In this document: piece by piece, positions 44,644-53,455 of the stretch
Position numbering within the stretch: the stretch's first letter is position 1
Layout: every line of letters begins with the position of its first letter
Assembly (NCBI RefSeq): GCF_004114995.1
Contig: NZ_SDJP01000011.1
Span: forward strand, 19,598 to 83,597
DNA length: 64,000 nucleotides
DNA from: Halorubrum amylolyticum
GTDB lineage: Archaea; Halobacteriota; Halobacteria; Halobacteriales; Haloferacaceae
Direction of reading: 5' to 3'
The notes under the pieces: generated by a model
The model's database searches: none
What the model was told of the DNA's origin: nothing
What the model saw: the letters and a program-made list of their open reading frames with translations, nothing else
Translations under genes and position numbers: made by a program

Positions 44644-46302
44644 ATGCTACGCGATGACGCGGACGTGAACCGCCGGACGTATCTGAAGTACGTCGGAGGG
44701 ACCGCGGCCACCGTCGGTCTGGCCGGGTGTTCGGACGACGGGGGCGACGGGGGCGACGGGGGAGACGGAAGCGACGGCGGCGACGGGAGCGATGGAAGCG
44801 ACGGCGAGGACGGCTCCGACGGGGAGGACGAGGAGCAGCTTCCGGAGCCGGAGACCCGCGAAGAGCACCTCCAGCGCGCGAACCGACTGCTCCACGATCG
44901 CGCCCCGTGGATCTTCCTCAACCGCCAGTACAGCGTGTACGGCATCGCGAGCCGGCTCGACTGGGACGCCCGCCGCGACGAGCGGATCGAGGCGCAGGCG
45001 ATCTCGGTGACCGAGGGCGAGCCGTCGGTCACCATCACCCAGTCGTCGATGGACTCCGGGCTCGACCCGCACGACCACCGCGAGACGCCGACCGACAACA
45101 TCGTCGTACAGGCCCACGACGGCGTGCTCGGCCGCAACGCCGACGGCGACATCATCGAGGCGCTCGCGACCGACTACGAGCGGCTCGAAGACGGCCGCGT
45201 CCGGTTCGAGATCCGCGACGGCGTCACCTTCCACAACGGCGACGAGCTCCAGCCCTCGGACATCGCCTACAGCGTCAACCGAGTCGTCGACGAGGAGGTC
45301 GGGATCGCGAGCCCGCAGAACGACCAGCTCGCCGGCGTCACGGGCGCCGAGGTCGTCGACGGCGGCGTCGAGGTGACCTCGGACGGGATCAACCCGATCG
45401 TGTTCTCGCTTTTCGCCTCGTACTGTAAGGTCGTCCAGCAGGACTGGATCGAGTCGCGCGACTCCTCGGCGATCAACTCCGACATGAACGGGACCGGCCC
45501 GTTCCAGGTCGTCGAGTACGAGCAGGACGTGGAGATCGTCTACGAGCCCTACGAGGACTACTGGGGCGACGCGCCGGAGATCGAGGAGCTGACGATCCGC
45601 TCGGCCAGCGAGGCGAGCACACGCGTCTCGCAGCTGCTCGCCGGCGAAACGGACCTCATCGTCAACGTGCCGCCGCAGGAAGTGAGCCGCGTCCGCGACG
45701 AGGGCGCCACGGAGGTCACGGCGGTGCCGAGCACCCGCGTCGTGTTCAACGCCATGCGGTACGACGTGGAGCCGTTCTCCAGCGTCGAGTTCCGGCAGGC
45801 GCTGAACTACGCGATCGATCTCGACAGCATCATCGAGAACATCCTGCAGGGGTTCGCCGACCCGACCGGCCAGCCGACCCTCGAAGGGTTCGTCGGCTAC
45901 AACGAGGAGGTCGATCCGTACCCACAAGACGTCGAGCAGGCCGAACAGCTCGTCGAGGACTCCGGCCACGCCGGCGCCGAGATCACCCTCGAAACGCCCG
46001 TGGGTCGGTACCTCCGCGACGTGGAGATCGCGCAGGCGGTCGCCAGCCAGATCGACGAGCTCTCGAACGTCTCCTGTGAGGTCGAGCAGCGCGACTTCGC
46101 CTCGCTGGCCGGCGAGGTGACGAGCGGCGACATCGAGAACACGCCGCCGTTCTACCTGCTCGGCTGGGGGAACACCACGTTCGACGCCAGCCAGACGATC
46201 ATCCCGCTGCTCACGTCCGACGGGGCGCTCTCCAGCTATCAGGACGACGACGAGGTCGACGAGCTCATGTCCGAGTCCCAGGACCTGCCGGGCGGAAACT
46301 AA
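44644..46302 (+). CDS. ABC transporter substrate-binding lipoprotein (family 5), rearranged
   Basis: A 552-aa extracellular binding protein for peptides or similar solutes. The Tat lipobox gives Cys29 (NRRTYLKYVGG...GLAGC), followed by a DGG/DGS linker (30-65). Residues 66-121 (PETREEHLQRANRLLHDRAP, then WIFLNRQYSVYGIASRLDW) match what is normally the C-terminal segment of this family. Compare DRVDLYNEAMQIAHDEAPW with VYLDYAEELRGVADRVSGF in the homologue at 53456. The usual domain runs from about 122 (PSVTITQSSMDSGLDP) and stops early (DDEVDELMSESQDLPGGN) just where that segment should follow. It is the first gene of operon 1. Confidence 0.85.
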   Translation: MLRDDADVNRRTYLKYVGGTAATVGLAGCSDDGGDGGDGGDGSDGGDGSDGSDGEDGSDGEDEEQLPEPETREEHLQRANRLLHDRAPWIFLNRQYSVYGIASRLDWDARRDERIEAQAISVTEGEPSVTITQSSMDSGLDPHDHRETPTDNIVVQAHDGVLGRNADGDIIEALATDYERLEDGRVRFEIRDGVTFHNGDELQPSDIAYSVNRVVDEEVGIASPQNDQLAGVTGAEVVDGGVEVTSDGINPIVFSLFASYCKVVQQDWIESRDSSAINSDMNGTGPFQVVEYEQDVEIVYEPYEDYWGDAPEIEELTIRSASEASTRVSQLLAGETDLIVNVPPQEVSRVRDEGATEVTAVPSTRVVFNAMRYDVEPFSSVEFRQALNYAIDLDSIIENILQGFADPTGQPTLEGFVGYNEEVDPYPQDVEQAEQLVEDSGHAGAEITLETPVGRYLRDVEIAQAVASQIDELSNVSCEVEQRDFASLAGEVTSGDIENTPPFYLLGWGNTTFDASQTIIPLLTSDGALSSYQDDDEVDELMSESQDLPGGN

Positions 46303-46308
46303 GGCTCG

Positions 46309-47328
46309 ATGGCGCTGGGACGGTTCCTCCTGAAACGCGGGATTCAGGGCGTGCTGGTCGTGTGGGGGGTCGTGACCGCGGTGTTCCTGCTGCGGTTCAT
46401 CACCCCGGGCGACCCGGTGACGTTCGTCGCGCCGCTGGACGCGAGCGCCGAGCTTCGCGCACAGATCGCCGCCGAGCTGGGGCTCGATCAGCCGCTGTAC
46501 GTCCAGTACGCCGACTACATCGTCGGGCTCCTCCGGGGAGACATGGGGTACTCGTACCTCCGCGGGACCGAGGCGAGCACCATCGTGCTCGCCCGCGTGC
46601 CGGCCACCGTCGAGCTGGCGGTCGCGGCGACCGTCGTCGCGATCGTCATCGCGATCCCGCTCGGCGTCATCAGCGCGACGCGCCGGCGCGACCCCGCCGA
46701 CTACGGGGCGACCCTGTTCTCGCTGGTCGGTATCTCGACGCCGAACTTCTGGCTCGGGATCATGCTCATCCTGGTGTTGTCGGTACAGATCGATATCTTC
46801 CCGACGAGCCGGCGACCGATCGGCCTCTTCGAGTCGTTCGCGTTCCTCATCACGGTCGAGAACGGGCTCGCCGCGCCGATGGACGTGGGCGCGTTCCTCG
46901 ACGGGCTGGGGACGTGGCTGTGGCACATCGCCCTGCCGGCGGTGACGCTGGGCACGTACTTCACCGCGCTCGTCACCCGGCTCACCCGGAGCGGGATGAT
47001 CGAGGAGCTCGGGCAGCCGTACGTCCGCGCGGCGCGCGCGAAGGGGCTCCCGGAGTCGCTGATACAGTACAAACACGCGCTCCAGAACACCCTCATCCCG
47101 ATCGTCACCGTGCTGGGACTCCAGCTCGGGACCCTGATCGGCGGCGCGGTGATCACCGAGGCCGTGTTCTCGTGGCCCGGCCTCGGCACGCTGGTCATCG
47201 ACTCGATCAACGTGCGCGACTGGCCGCTGATCCAGGGGTCGCTGATCGTGATCGGGACCGGGTTCGTGCTGATCAACATCTTCGTCGACGCGCTGTACGC
47301 GTACCTCAATCCGCGGGTGGTCCACTGA
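46309..47328 (+). CDS. ABC transporter permease (DppB-like)
   Basis: A 339-aa permease with about six helices. It starts MALGRFLLKRGIQGVLVVWG. The EAA loop YVRAARAKGLPESLIQYKHAL, then QNTLIPIVTVLGLQLG is the DppB-type ATPase contact. FSWPGLGTLVIDSINVRDWPL is also typical of the family. It lies 6 bp after the binding protein and ends in an ATGA overlap with the 60-aa ORF. It belongs to a peptide/nickel/oligosaccharide importer; the substrate is not known. Confidence 0.92.
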   Translation: MALGRFLLKRGIQGVLVVWGVVTAVFLLRFITPGDPVTFVAPLDASAELRAQIAAELGLDQPLYVQYADYIVGLLRGDMGYSYLRGTEASTIVLARVPATVELAVAATVVAIVIAIPLGVISATRRRDPADYGATLFSLVGISTPNFWLGIMLILVLSVQIDIFPTSRRPIGLFESFAFLITVENGLAAPMDVGAFLDGLGTWLWHIALPAVTLGTYFTALVTRLTRSGMIEELGQPYVRAARAKGLPESLIQYKHALQNTLIPIVTVLGLQLGTLIGGAVITEAVFSWPGLGTLVIDSINVRDWPLIQGSLIVIGTGFVLINIFVDALYAYLNPRVVH

Positions 47329-47510
47329 TGACGAACCGACAGATCTCCGGTCTCTCAGGCGGCGCGGCGTGTCGCACGGTTGAGTCACCCACGACCGAAG
47401 CGGCGCGCGGAACGACATCCGTGGCGGCGCGCGGAACGACATCCGTGGCGGCGTGCGGAACGACATCCGTGGCGGCGCGCGGGACGGCACTAGAGGTGAG
47501 CGTCCGGTGA
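47328..47510 (+). CDS. 60-aa coupled ORF with octapeptide repeats
   Basis: The ATG overlaps the dppB-like stop (ATGA) and its TGA overlaps the GTG start of the next permease (GTGA). It reads MTNRQISGLSGGAACRTVES, then AARGTTSV twice, AACGTTSV once and a partial AARGTALEV. There is no signal or membrane segment and no family. The exact two-sided overlap suggests it is translated, perhaps as a coupling relay. It may instead be remnant or slippage-grown spacer DNA. Confidence 0.45.
   Translation: MTNRQISGLSGGAACRTVESPTTEAARGTTSVAARGTTSVAACGTTSVAARGTALEVSVR
47400..47490. repeat. 24-bp tandem repeats between permease genes
   Basis: Three full copies plus one partial copy of GCGGCGCGCGGAACGACATC + CGTG; copy 3 has one C-to-T change. 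The unit encodes AARGTTSV in the 60-aa ORF. Confidence 0.9.
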
Positions 47511-48526
47511 TCTCCCCGCGGACGCTCCGGAACCTCCGGAGCGAGCTCTCGCGGAGCCTCCTCGCGAAGCTCGGGATCGCGATCCTCGCCGTGATCCTCT
47601 TTACGGCCGTGTTCGCCCCGCTGTTAGCGCCCCACGACCCGACGAACCAGAACCTCGACAACACGAACGTTCCGCCGCTCGGGTTCACGGCGACGGAGAA
47701 CCAGACGACCTCGGAGATGGTCGACGGCGAGGTGCAGATCGTCGAGAAGGAGGTCGTCGTCAACACCACGGCCGAGCATCCCCTCGGCACCGACTCGCTC
47801 GGCCGCGACGTGCTCTCGCGGACGATGTTCGGTGCGCGCACGTCGCTTCTGGTCGGCCTGTTCGGGACGGCGATCGCCGTCGTGCTCGGCGTCACCGTCG
47901 GGATCACCGCCGGCTACTACGGCGGCCGGGTCGACGACGCGCTGATGCGGTTCGCCGACGTAATGTTAGCCTTCCCGTCGCTCGTGCTCGCGATCGCGCT
48001 CATCGGGCTGTGGGGGCAGGCGTCGCTTCGCATCCCCGACCCGCTGGTCGCGTTCGGGATCGCGCCCGCGAAGATGCCCGAGAACATCGTGTTGCCGGGG
48101 ACCGTGATCGCCGTCGTCGCGCTGGTGAACTGGGTGTGGTTCGCCCGCGTGGCGCGCGGGGAGGCGCTCTCCGTCCGCGATCAGGAGTACGTGAAGGCGG
48201 CGCGATCGATGGGCGGAAGCGACCTGCACGTGATACTCAGACACGTGCTCCCGAACAGCCTGACGCCGATCTTAGTGCTCGCGACGATCCAGATCGCCGC
48301 GATCATCTTACTGGAGTCCTCGCTGTCGTTCCTCGGCTTCTCGGGGGCGCAGCTCTCGTGGGGCTTCGACATCGCGCAGGGGCGGCAGTACCTCTCGTCG
48401 TCGTGGTGGATCGCGACCGTGCCCGGGCTGGCCATCGTCGCCGCCGTCGTCGGGATCAACCTGATCGGCGACTGGCTGCGCGACGCGCTCGATCCGGGCA
48501 TCGAGGGTCAGGGGGGTGCGCCGTGA
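47507..48526 (+). CDS. ABC transporter permease (DppC-like)
   Basis: A 339-aa permease. The start is a GTG inside a GTGA overlap, giving MISPRTLRNLRSELSRSLLAK. The N-terminal helix (about 20-42) leads to a periplasmic insert (about 45-110) with HPLGTDSLGRDVLSRTMFGARTS, the DppC signature GTDxxGRDxxSR. The EAA loop is YVKAARSMGGSDLHVILRHVL, then PNSLTPILVLATIQIA. It ends in a GTGA overlap with the next ATPase gene. An in-frame ATG further upstream (47453) would enter the repeat array and is less likely. Confidence 0.9.
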   Translation: MISPRTLRNLRSELSRSLLAKLGIAILAVILFTAVFAPLLAPHDPTNQNLDNTNVPPLGFTATENQTTSEMVDGEVQIVEKEVVVNTTAEHPLGTDSLGRDVLSRTMFGARTSLLVGLFGTAIAVVLGVTVGITAGYYGGRVDDALMRFADVMLAFPSLVLAIALIGLWGQASLRIPDPLVAFGIAPAKMPENIVLPGTVIAVVALVNWVWFARVARGEALSVRDQEYVKAARSMGGSDLHVILRHVLPNSLTPILVLATIQIAAIILLESSLSFLGFSGAQLSWGFDIAQGRQYLSSSWWIATVPGLAIVAAVVGINLIGDWLRDALDPGIEGQGGAP

Positions 48527-49767
48527 CGGACCTGCTTCGCGTCCGGGACCTCTCGACGCGCTTCTTCACCGAGGAGGGGCAGATCAACGCGGTCGAGAGC
48601 GTCTCGTTCACCGTGGAGGCCGGCTCCGTCCTCGGCGTCGTCGGCGAGTCCGGCAGCGGGAAGTCCGTCACCGGGCTCTCGCTCATCGACCTGGTGGAAT
48701 CGCCGGGGAAGATCACGAGCGGGGAGATCTGGTACAACAACGCCGACCTCGCGGCGCGGGTCGAGGGCGACCGGCCCGAGGCGGTCGACGGCGACTTCGT
48801 CGACCTCCGCCGGCTCTCCGAGGCCGAACGCCGGTCGCTCCGCGGCTCCGCGTTCAGCATGATCTTCCAGGACCCGATGAGCAGTTTCAACCCCTCGATC
48901 ACCGTCGGCGAGCAGATCGCCGAGGCGGCCGAGGTGCAGCGCCGAGCGAGCGCGAACCCGCGCTCGACCCGGTCGCGGACGCAGGGGTACGGGCTGGGAC
49001 AGCTGCTCCTCGACGGGGTCCTCCCCGACCGCTCGTACACCTCCGAGGAGAGCTGGGACCGCGCGGTCGAGCTGCTCGACCGCGTCGGCATCCCCGACCC
49101 CGCCGAGCGCGCCGAGGAGTACCCGCATCAGTTCTCCGGCGGCATGCTCCAGCGCGCGATGATCGCGCAGGCGCTCGCCGGCGACCCGGACCTCCTCGTC
49201 GCCGACGAGCCGACGACCGCGCTCGACGTGACCATTCAGGCGCAGATCCTCGACCTGCTCGCCGACTTACAGGAGACGATGGACATGAGCGTCGTGCTCA
49301 TCACCCACAACCTCGGCGTCATCGCCCGCGTCGCCGACCGGGTGAGCGTCATGTACGCCGGCGAGGTGGTCGAGCGCGGCACCCTGCGGGACGTGTTCGA
49401 CGACCCGGTCCACCCCTACACGAAGGGACTGCTCGGCTCGGTGCCCGACATCGACCGCCCCGGCGAGCGGCTCGAACCGATCGCGGGCAACGTGCCGGAC
49501 CTCGTCGACGCGACCATGCCCGACCGCTGTTACTTCGCCGACCGCTGTCCGAAAGCCATGACAGACTGTCTCACGCGACCGCCGGAGTACGAGGTGAGCG
49601 AGGGCCACCGCGCCCGCTGTGTCCTCGCCGAGCGCGAGTACAGCGAGGCCGACGCGGTCTCCGACGAGCGGCTCTCGGGGCCGACCGACGACGGGCCGTC
49701 CGCGGCCGAGGGGTCGACCGCCCGCGACGAGTCGACTGCCCCGAACACGGAGGTGAGCGATGACTGA
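48523..49767 (+). CDS. ABC transporter ATP-binding protein (DppD-like)
   Basis: A 414-aa ATPase with GTG start overlapping the permease stop. Walker A is GESGSGKS (about 42-49), the Q loop is [13 protein letters not shown], the signature is [12 protein letters not shown], Walker B is [12 protein letters not shown] and the switch His is in [10 protein letters not shown]. The C-terminal region has the Cys-rich oligopeptide-ATPase domain ([15 protein letters not shown], and C near RARC). The tail is Ser/Thr/Asp-rich. It overlaps the next ATPase gene by 8 nt. Confidence 0.93.
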   Translation: MTDLLRVRDLSTRFFTEEGQINAVESVSFTVEAGSVLGVVGESGSGKSVTGLSLIDLVESPGKITSGEIWYNNADLAARVEGDRPEAVDGDFVDLRRLSEAERRSLRGSAFSMIFQDPMSSFNPSITVGEQIAEAAEVQRRASANPRSTRSRTQGYGLGQLLLDGVLPDRSYTSEESWDRAVELLDRVGIPDPAERAEEYPHQFSGGMLQRAMIAQALAGDPDLLVADEPTTALDVTIQAQILDLLADLQETMDMSVVLITHNLGVIARVADRVSVMYAGEVVERGTLRDVFDDPVHPYTKGLLGSVPDIDRPGERLEPIAGNVPDLVDATMPDRCYFADRCPKAMTDCLTRPPEYEVSEGHRARCVLAEREYSEADAVSDERLSGPTDDGPSAAEGSTARDESTAPNTEVSDD

Positions 49768-51091
49768 CCCCCTCGTCACCGTCGACGGCCTCGAGAAGTA
49801 CTACTACGAGAACGACACGCTGCTCGACCGGCTGACCGGCGCGGAGCCGGAGGCGGTCCGGGCGGTCGACGGCGTCTCCTTCGAGGTCCGCGAGGGCGAG
49901 ACGCTCGGCGTGGTCGGGGAGTCCGGCTGCGGGAAGTCGACGCTCGCGGAGACGCTGATGCGGCTCCGCGAGCCCACCGGCGGCTCCGTGACGTTCGACG
50001 GCGACCCGGTCTTCGAGCTCTCGGGCGACGACACGGACGCGTTCAGGCGGCGGGCGCAGGTGATGTTCCAAGACCCGTTCTCCAGTCTCGACCCGCGGAT
50101 GACCGCCGGCGAGATCATCACGGAGCCGCTCGCGATCCACGGCGTGGGGACGAGCGCCGAGCGGCGCGAGCGCGCCGAGACCCTCTTGGAGGAGGTCGGG
50201 CTCTCGGCCGACCAGATCGACCGGTACCCCCACGAGTTCTCGGGGGGACAGCGCCAGCGCATCGGGTTCGCCCGCGCGCTCGCCATCGATCCGGAGTTCA
50301 TCGTCCTCGACGAGCCGGTGTCCGCGCTCGACGTGAGCGTGCAGGCGCAGGTGTTGAACCTGCTCGCCGACATGCAGGCCGAGCGCGACCTGACGTACCT
50401 GTTCATCGCGCACGACCTGTCGGTGGTGCGGCACATCTCCGACCGCGTCGCCGTCATGTACCTCGGCGAAATCGTCGAGATCGGCCCCACCGAGGAGATC
50501 TTCGAGGCCCCGCAACACCCGTACACGAAGGCGCTGTTAGAGTCGGTTCCGCGGGCGGACACCGAGGAGCGGGACCGCGACGTCGAGACGATCCGCGGCG
50601 ACGTGCCGTCGCCGCGGGACCCGCCCTCCGGCTGTTCGTTCCGGACGCGGTGTCCGGAGCTGATCCAGCCGCCGGGACTGGACCTTCCGCAGGCGACGTT
50701 CCGCGAGATCGGCGAGTTCAGGACCCGGATCGAGAACGGCGACATCGACGTTGGCGTGCGGTGGGAGCAGGTCGGCGACCCGGATCGGGAGGATCAGGCG
50801 GCGTTCGTCGACTCGCTTTACGAGGAGGCGTTCGACACGGACCTGCCCGACGCCGACGCGGAGACGGTCCGCGAGGCGATCCGCGCGCTCGCCGACGGCG
50901 ACCGCGAGGCCGCCGCGGCGACGCTGCGGGAGCGGTACCGGTCCCCCTGCGAGGCGATCGATCCCGCGTTGCCCGCGGGAGACCACCCCTCGGCGTGCCT
51001 CCTGAACGAACAGCCGGACGACGTGGAGGCGGCCCGCGAGGAGTGGGAGGCGGACCACGACGCTCCAGGGATCGGAACGTCGTCGCGGTAG
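49760..51091 (+). CDS. ABC transporter ATP-binding protein (DppF-like)
   Basis: A 443-aa ATPase, partner of the DppD-like one. It has YYYENDTLLDRLTGAEPEAVRAVDG at the start, Walker A GESGCGKST, Q loop VMFQDPFSSLDPR, signature FSGGQRQRIGFA, Walker B FIVLDEPVSALD and switch LFIAHDLSVVRH. It carries a long haloarchaeal C-terminal extension (about 290-440) with CSFRTRCPELI, and later single cysteines SPCEAID and ACLLNE that may add an Fe-S-like site. It is the last gene of operon 1. Confidence 0.93.
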   Translation: MTDPLVTVDGLEKYYYENDTLLDRLTGAEPEAVRAVDGVSFEVREGETLGVVGESGCGKSTLAETLMRLREPTGGSVTFDGDPVFELSGDDTDAFRRRAQVMFQDPFSSLDPRMTAGEIITEPLAIHGVGTSAERRERAETLLEEVGLSADQIDRYPHEFSGGQRQRIGFARALAIDPEFIVLDEPVSALDVSVQAQVLNLLADMQAERDLTYLFIAHDLSVVRHISDRVAVMYLGEIVEIGPTEEIFEAPQHPYTKALLESVPRADTEERDRDVETIRGDVPSPRDPPSGCSFRTRCPELIQPPGLDLPQATFREIGEFRTRIENGDIDVGVRWEQVGDPDREDQAAFVDSLYEEAFDTDLPDADAETVREAIRALADGDREAAAATLRERYRSPCEAIDPALPAGDHPSACLLNEQPDDVEAAREEWEADHDAPGIGTSSR

Positions 51092-51110
51092 CGCTCCGGA
51101 GGCCGGAGCG
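51092..51110. terminator. hairpin between convergent ABC operons
   Basis: CGCTCCGG-AGG-CCGGAGCG is a perfect 8-bp stem beginning at the stop of operon 1 and 22 bp from the stop of the minus-strand operon. It may end both transcripts; no U-run follows. Confidence 0.4.
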
Positions 51111-51131
51111 TCGTCGAAGTAACGAGCCCGA

Positions 51132-51482
51132 TCAGCCGACCGCGGTTCCGACGACCGGCGCGACGAGCATCATGCCGGCGCCGAACCCCCCGATCCGCGC
51201 CATCGCGCGCCGGGACCGGCGCTCGGTCCAGCCGGAGTCCGCGTCGAGGTGTTCCTGTGCGGCCTCGATCGCTCGACCGGAGGCGACGGAGCCGGCCCAC
51301 CCGAGGAGGGCGAGCCCGAACCAGAGGCCGCCGAACGCGAACGCCGTCTCCGCGGCGGCCAGCGGGCCGAATCCCCCGATCGCGACCAACCCGGCGAGGA
51401 GGACCGGCGTCGCGGCGGCGCCGACGGCGGCGCCGCCGGCGACGAGCCGCCCGCGCTCCCGGACGGCCGGCGGCAGCGACAT
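51132..51482 (-). CDS. small membrane protein at end of ABC operon 2
   Basis: A 116-aa protein with about three hydrophobic segments (about 15-38, 45-62 and 96-115), and a charged middle (EAAQEHLDADSGWTERRSRRA). It lies 3 bp after the DppC-like permease and is the last gene of operon 2. Family unknown; it could be an accessory membrane part of the importer. Confidence 0.6.
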   Translation of the reverse strand: MSLPPAVRERGRLVAGGAAVGAAATPVLLAGLVAIGGFGPLAAAETAFAFGGLWFGLALLGWAGSVASGRAIEAAQEHLDADSGWTERRSRRAMARIGGFGAGMMLVAPVVGTAVG

Positions 51483-51485
51483 CGA

Positions 51486-52415
51486 TCAGTCGACCGCTTC
51501 CCGCATCCGGGGGTCGAGCGCGTCCCGCATCCCGTCGCCGAGCAGGTTGAACCCGAGGACGGTCAGCGCGAGGAACAGTCCGGGGAAGAACGACCACCAC
51601 CAGACGCCGGTGAGAAGCCCCTGACTCACGCCGTTCGAGAGCATGAGTCCCCACGAGGGCGTGCCGGCGGAGGCGCCGAACCCGAGGAACGACAGCGCGG
51701 CCAGGTCGATGATCGCCAGCCCGAAGTTCAGCGTCGACTGGACGGTGATCGGCGCGAGGCAGTTCGGCAGCACGTGTTTGACGAGCACCCGCGGGTCCGT
51801 GGCGCCGAGCGCGACGGTGGCGTCGATGTACTCGTTCTCCAACACCGTGAGCGCGGCCCCGCGGACGACGCGGGCGAACCGCGGCGTGTACACGAGCGTC
51901 AGGGCCGCGACCGCCCGCCAGAGCCCGAGCTCGTCCGGGAAGATGGAGACGAGCGCGAGCGCCAAGAGGAGCGAGGGGAACGCCAACAGCACGTCCATCG
52001 TCCGCATGATCACGTTGTCGGTGATGTCGCCGTAGTAGGCGGCGACGATGCCGAGGCCGACCCCGAGCACCGTCGACGCGCCGACGGTCACCGTCCCGAA
52101 CAGCATCGCGTACCACGCGCCGTAGGCGACCCGCGGGAGCAGGGCCCGCGCCTGCCCGTCGGTGCCGAACGGGTACTCCAGGCTCGGCGCCGCGCGGTTC
52201 GGGTTCGTGCCGAGCTGGGATCGGGAGATGACCTCCAGATCGAGCGTCAGGCGCGCGTAGATCGCGACCACGAGCATGCCGACGATGATCGCGAGCCCCG
52301 CCAGCGCGAGCCGATTCGACAGCAGCTGTGAGAGGAACGGAGAGGCGCGGACGCGGTCGACGAGCCCGCGGCTCGCCGTCTCCGCCTCCCCGTCGGTGAG
52401 TGTTTCGGTGCTCAT
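51486..52415 (-). CDS. ABC transporter permease (DppC-like), operon 2
   Basis: A 309-aa permease. The N-terminal helix (about 36-55) comes before the GTDGQARALLPRVAYGAWYA region, a divergent form of the GTDxxGRDxxSR block. The EAA loop is YIDATVALGATDPRVLVKHVL, then PNCLAPITVQSTLNFG. ALSFLGFGASAGTPSWG and the C-terminal DGMRDALDPRM are typical. It overlaps the DppB-like gene by 4 nt. It is intact, unlike the upstream ATPase and binding-protein genes. Confidence 0.9.
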   Translation of the reverse strand: MSTETLTDGEAETASRGLVDRVRASPFLSQLLSNRLALAGLAIIVGMLVVAIYARLTLDLEVISRSQLGTNPNRAAPSLEYPFGTDGQARALLPRVAYGAWYAMLFGTVTVGASTVLGVGLGIVAAYYGDITDNVIMRTMDVLLAFPSLLLALALVSIFPDELGLWRAVAALTLVYTPRFARVVRGAALTVLENEYIDATVALGATDPRVLVKHVLPNCLAPITVQSTLNFGLAIIDLAALSFLGFGASAGTPSWGLMLSNGVSQGLLTGVWWWSFFPGLFLALTVLGFNLLGDGMRDALDPRMREAVD

Positions 52416-53431
52416 TGTTGGATCCTCGGATCGAGGTACGAGTAGGTCACGTCGACGACGAGATTCACCAGGGTGAACAGGAACGCGAACGTCAGGACGG
52501 TCCCCTGAACGATCGGGTAGTCGCCGACCTCGATCGCCTCGACGAGGAGGGTTCCGATCCCGCCGATCGCGAACACGGTCTCGGTCAGCACCGCGCCGCC
52601 GAGGAGCCCGCCGAACTGTATCCCGATGATCGTGACGACGGGGATCAGGGCGTTACGGAACCCGTGTTTCAACACGGTGATCTTCTCGCCTTGCCCCTTC
52701 GCGCGGGCGGTTCGCATGTAGTCTTGCCTGACGACCTCCAGCATCGACGAGCGCATCATCCGTGAGATGAGCGCCATCGAGTACACGCCGATCACGAGCG
52801 CCGGCAGGAGCATGTGTCTGACCGCGGACCGGAACATCTCCCAGTCGCCGGCGATCAGCGTGTCGATCGTCACCATTCCGGTGACGCGGATCGCGGCGAC
52901 GTTGTACGCCGACGCGATCCGCCCGCTGGTCGGGAGGACGCCGAGCACCTGCGCGAACAGCAGGATCAGCAGCGGGCCGCTCCAGAAGATCGGCACGCTG
53001 ATTCCGGTGAGCGCGCCGACGCGAGTGGCGTGGTCGGTGAGCGTGTCCTGTTTCACCGCGCTCAGGACGCCGAGCGGGATGCCGAACAGGATGCCGAACA
53101 GCTGGCCGTACAGGGCCAGTTCGAGCGTCACGGGAAGGGTGTCGGCGAGGACCTCCCGGACGCTCGTGTTCCGGTTGATGACGTACGACTCCCCGAAGTC
53201 GAACTGCGCGACGTTGCCGAGGAAGTCGATGTACTGGACCCAGATCGGGTCGTTGAGCCCGAGGTCGGCGCGGATGCGCTCGACGAACTCCTGGCTCGCG
53301 CGCTCGCCGGCGATCGTGAGCGCCGGATCGCCCGGCGAGAGGTGGAGGATCGAGAAGACCAGCGTCGCCACTCCGATCAACACCGGAACGAGCAACAGCA
53401 GCCGCTTGAGTACGAATCGCTTTGGAAACAT
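52412..53431 (-). CDS. ABC transporter permease (DppB-like), operon 2
   Basis: A 339-aa permease with about six helices. It starts MFPKRFVLKRLLLLVPVLIGV. It has HLSPGDPALTIAGERASQE and the EAA loop YMRTARAKGQGEKITVLKHGF, then RNALIPVVTIIGIQFG. It is complete and overlaps the DppC-like gene. It follows the truncated binding-protein gene by 24 bp. Confidence 0.92.
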   Translation of the reverse strand: MFPKRFVLKRLLLLVPVLIGVATLVFSILHLSPGDPALTIAGERASQEFVERIRADLGLNDPIWVQYIDFLGNVAQFDFGESYVINRNTSVREVLADTLPVTLELALYGQLFGILFGIPLGVLSAVKQDTLTDHATRVGALTGISVPIFWSGPLLILLFAQVLGVLPTSGRIASAYNVAAIRVTGMVTIDTLIAGDWEMFRSAVRHMLLPALVIGVYSMALISRMMRSSMLEVVRQDYMRTARAKGQGEKITVLKHGFRNALIPVVTIIGIQFGGLLGGAVLTETVFAIGGIGTLLVEAIEVGDYPIVQGTVLTFAFLFTLVNLVVDVTYSYLDPRIQQ

Positions 53432-53455
53432 CGACGGGTGAAGTGAGCTGTTCGG

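Noticed and set aside
44644..45006. Binding-protein N-terminus as a simple low-complexity linker
   Set aside because: Only residues 30-65 are low-complexity; 66-121 has specific similarity to the C-terminal end of the homologue in operon 2, so it is treated as a rearrangement.
47400..47490. CRISPR-like array
   Set aside because: The 24-bp units are directly adjacent with no spacers and keep a reading frame; they are a coding tandem repeat.
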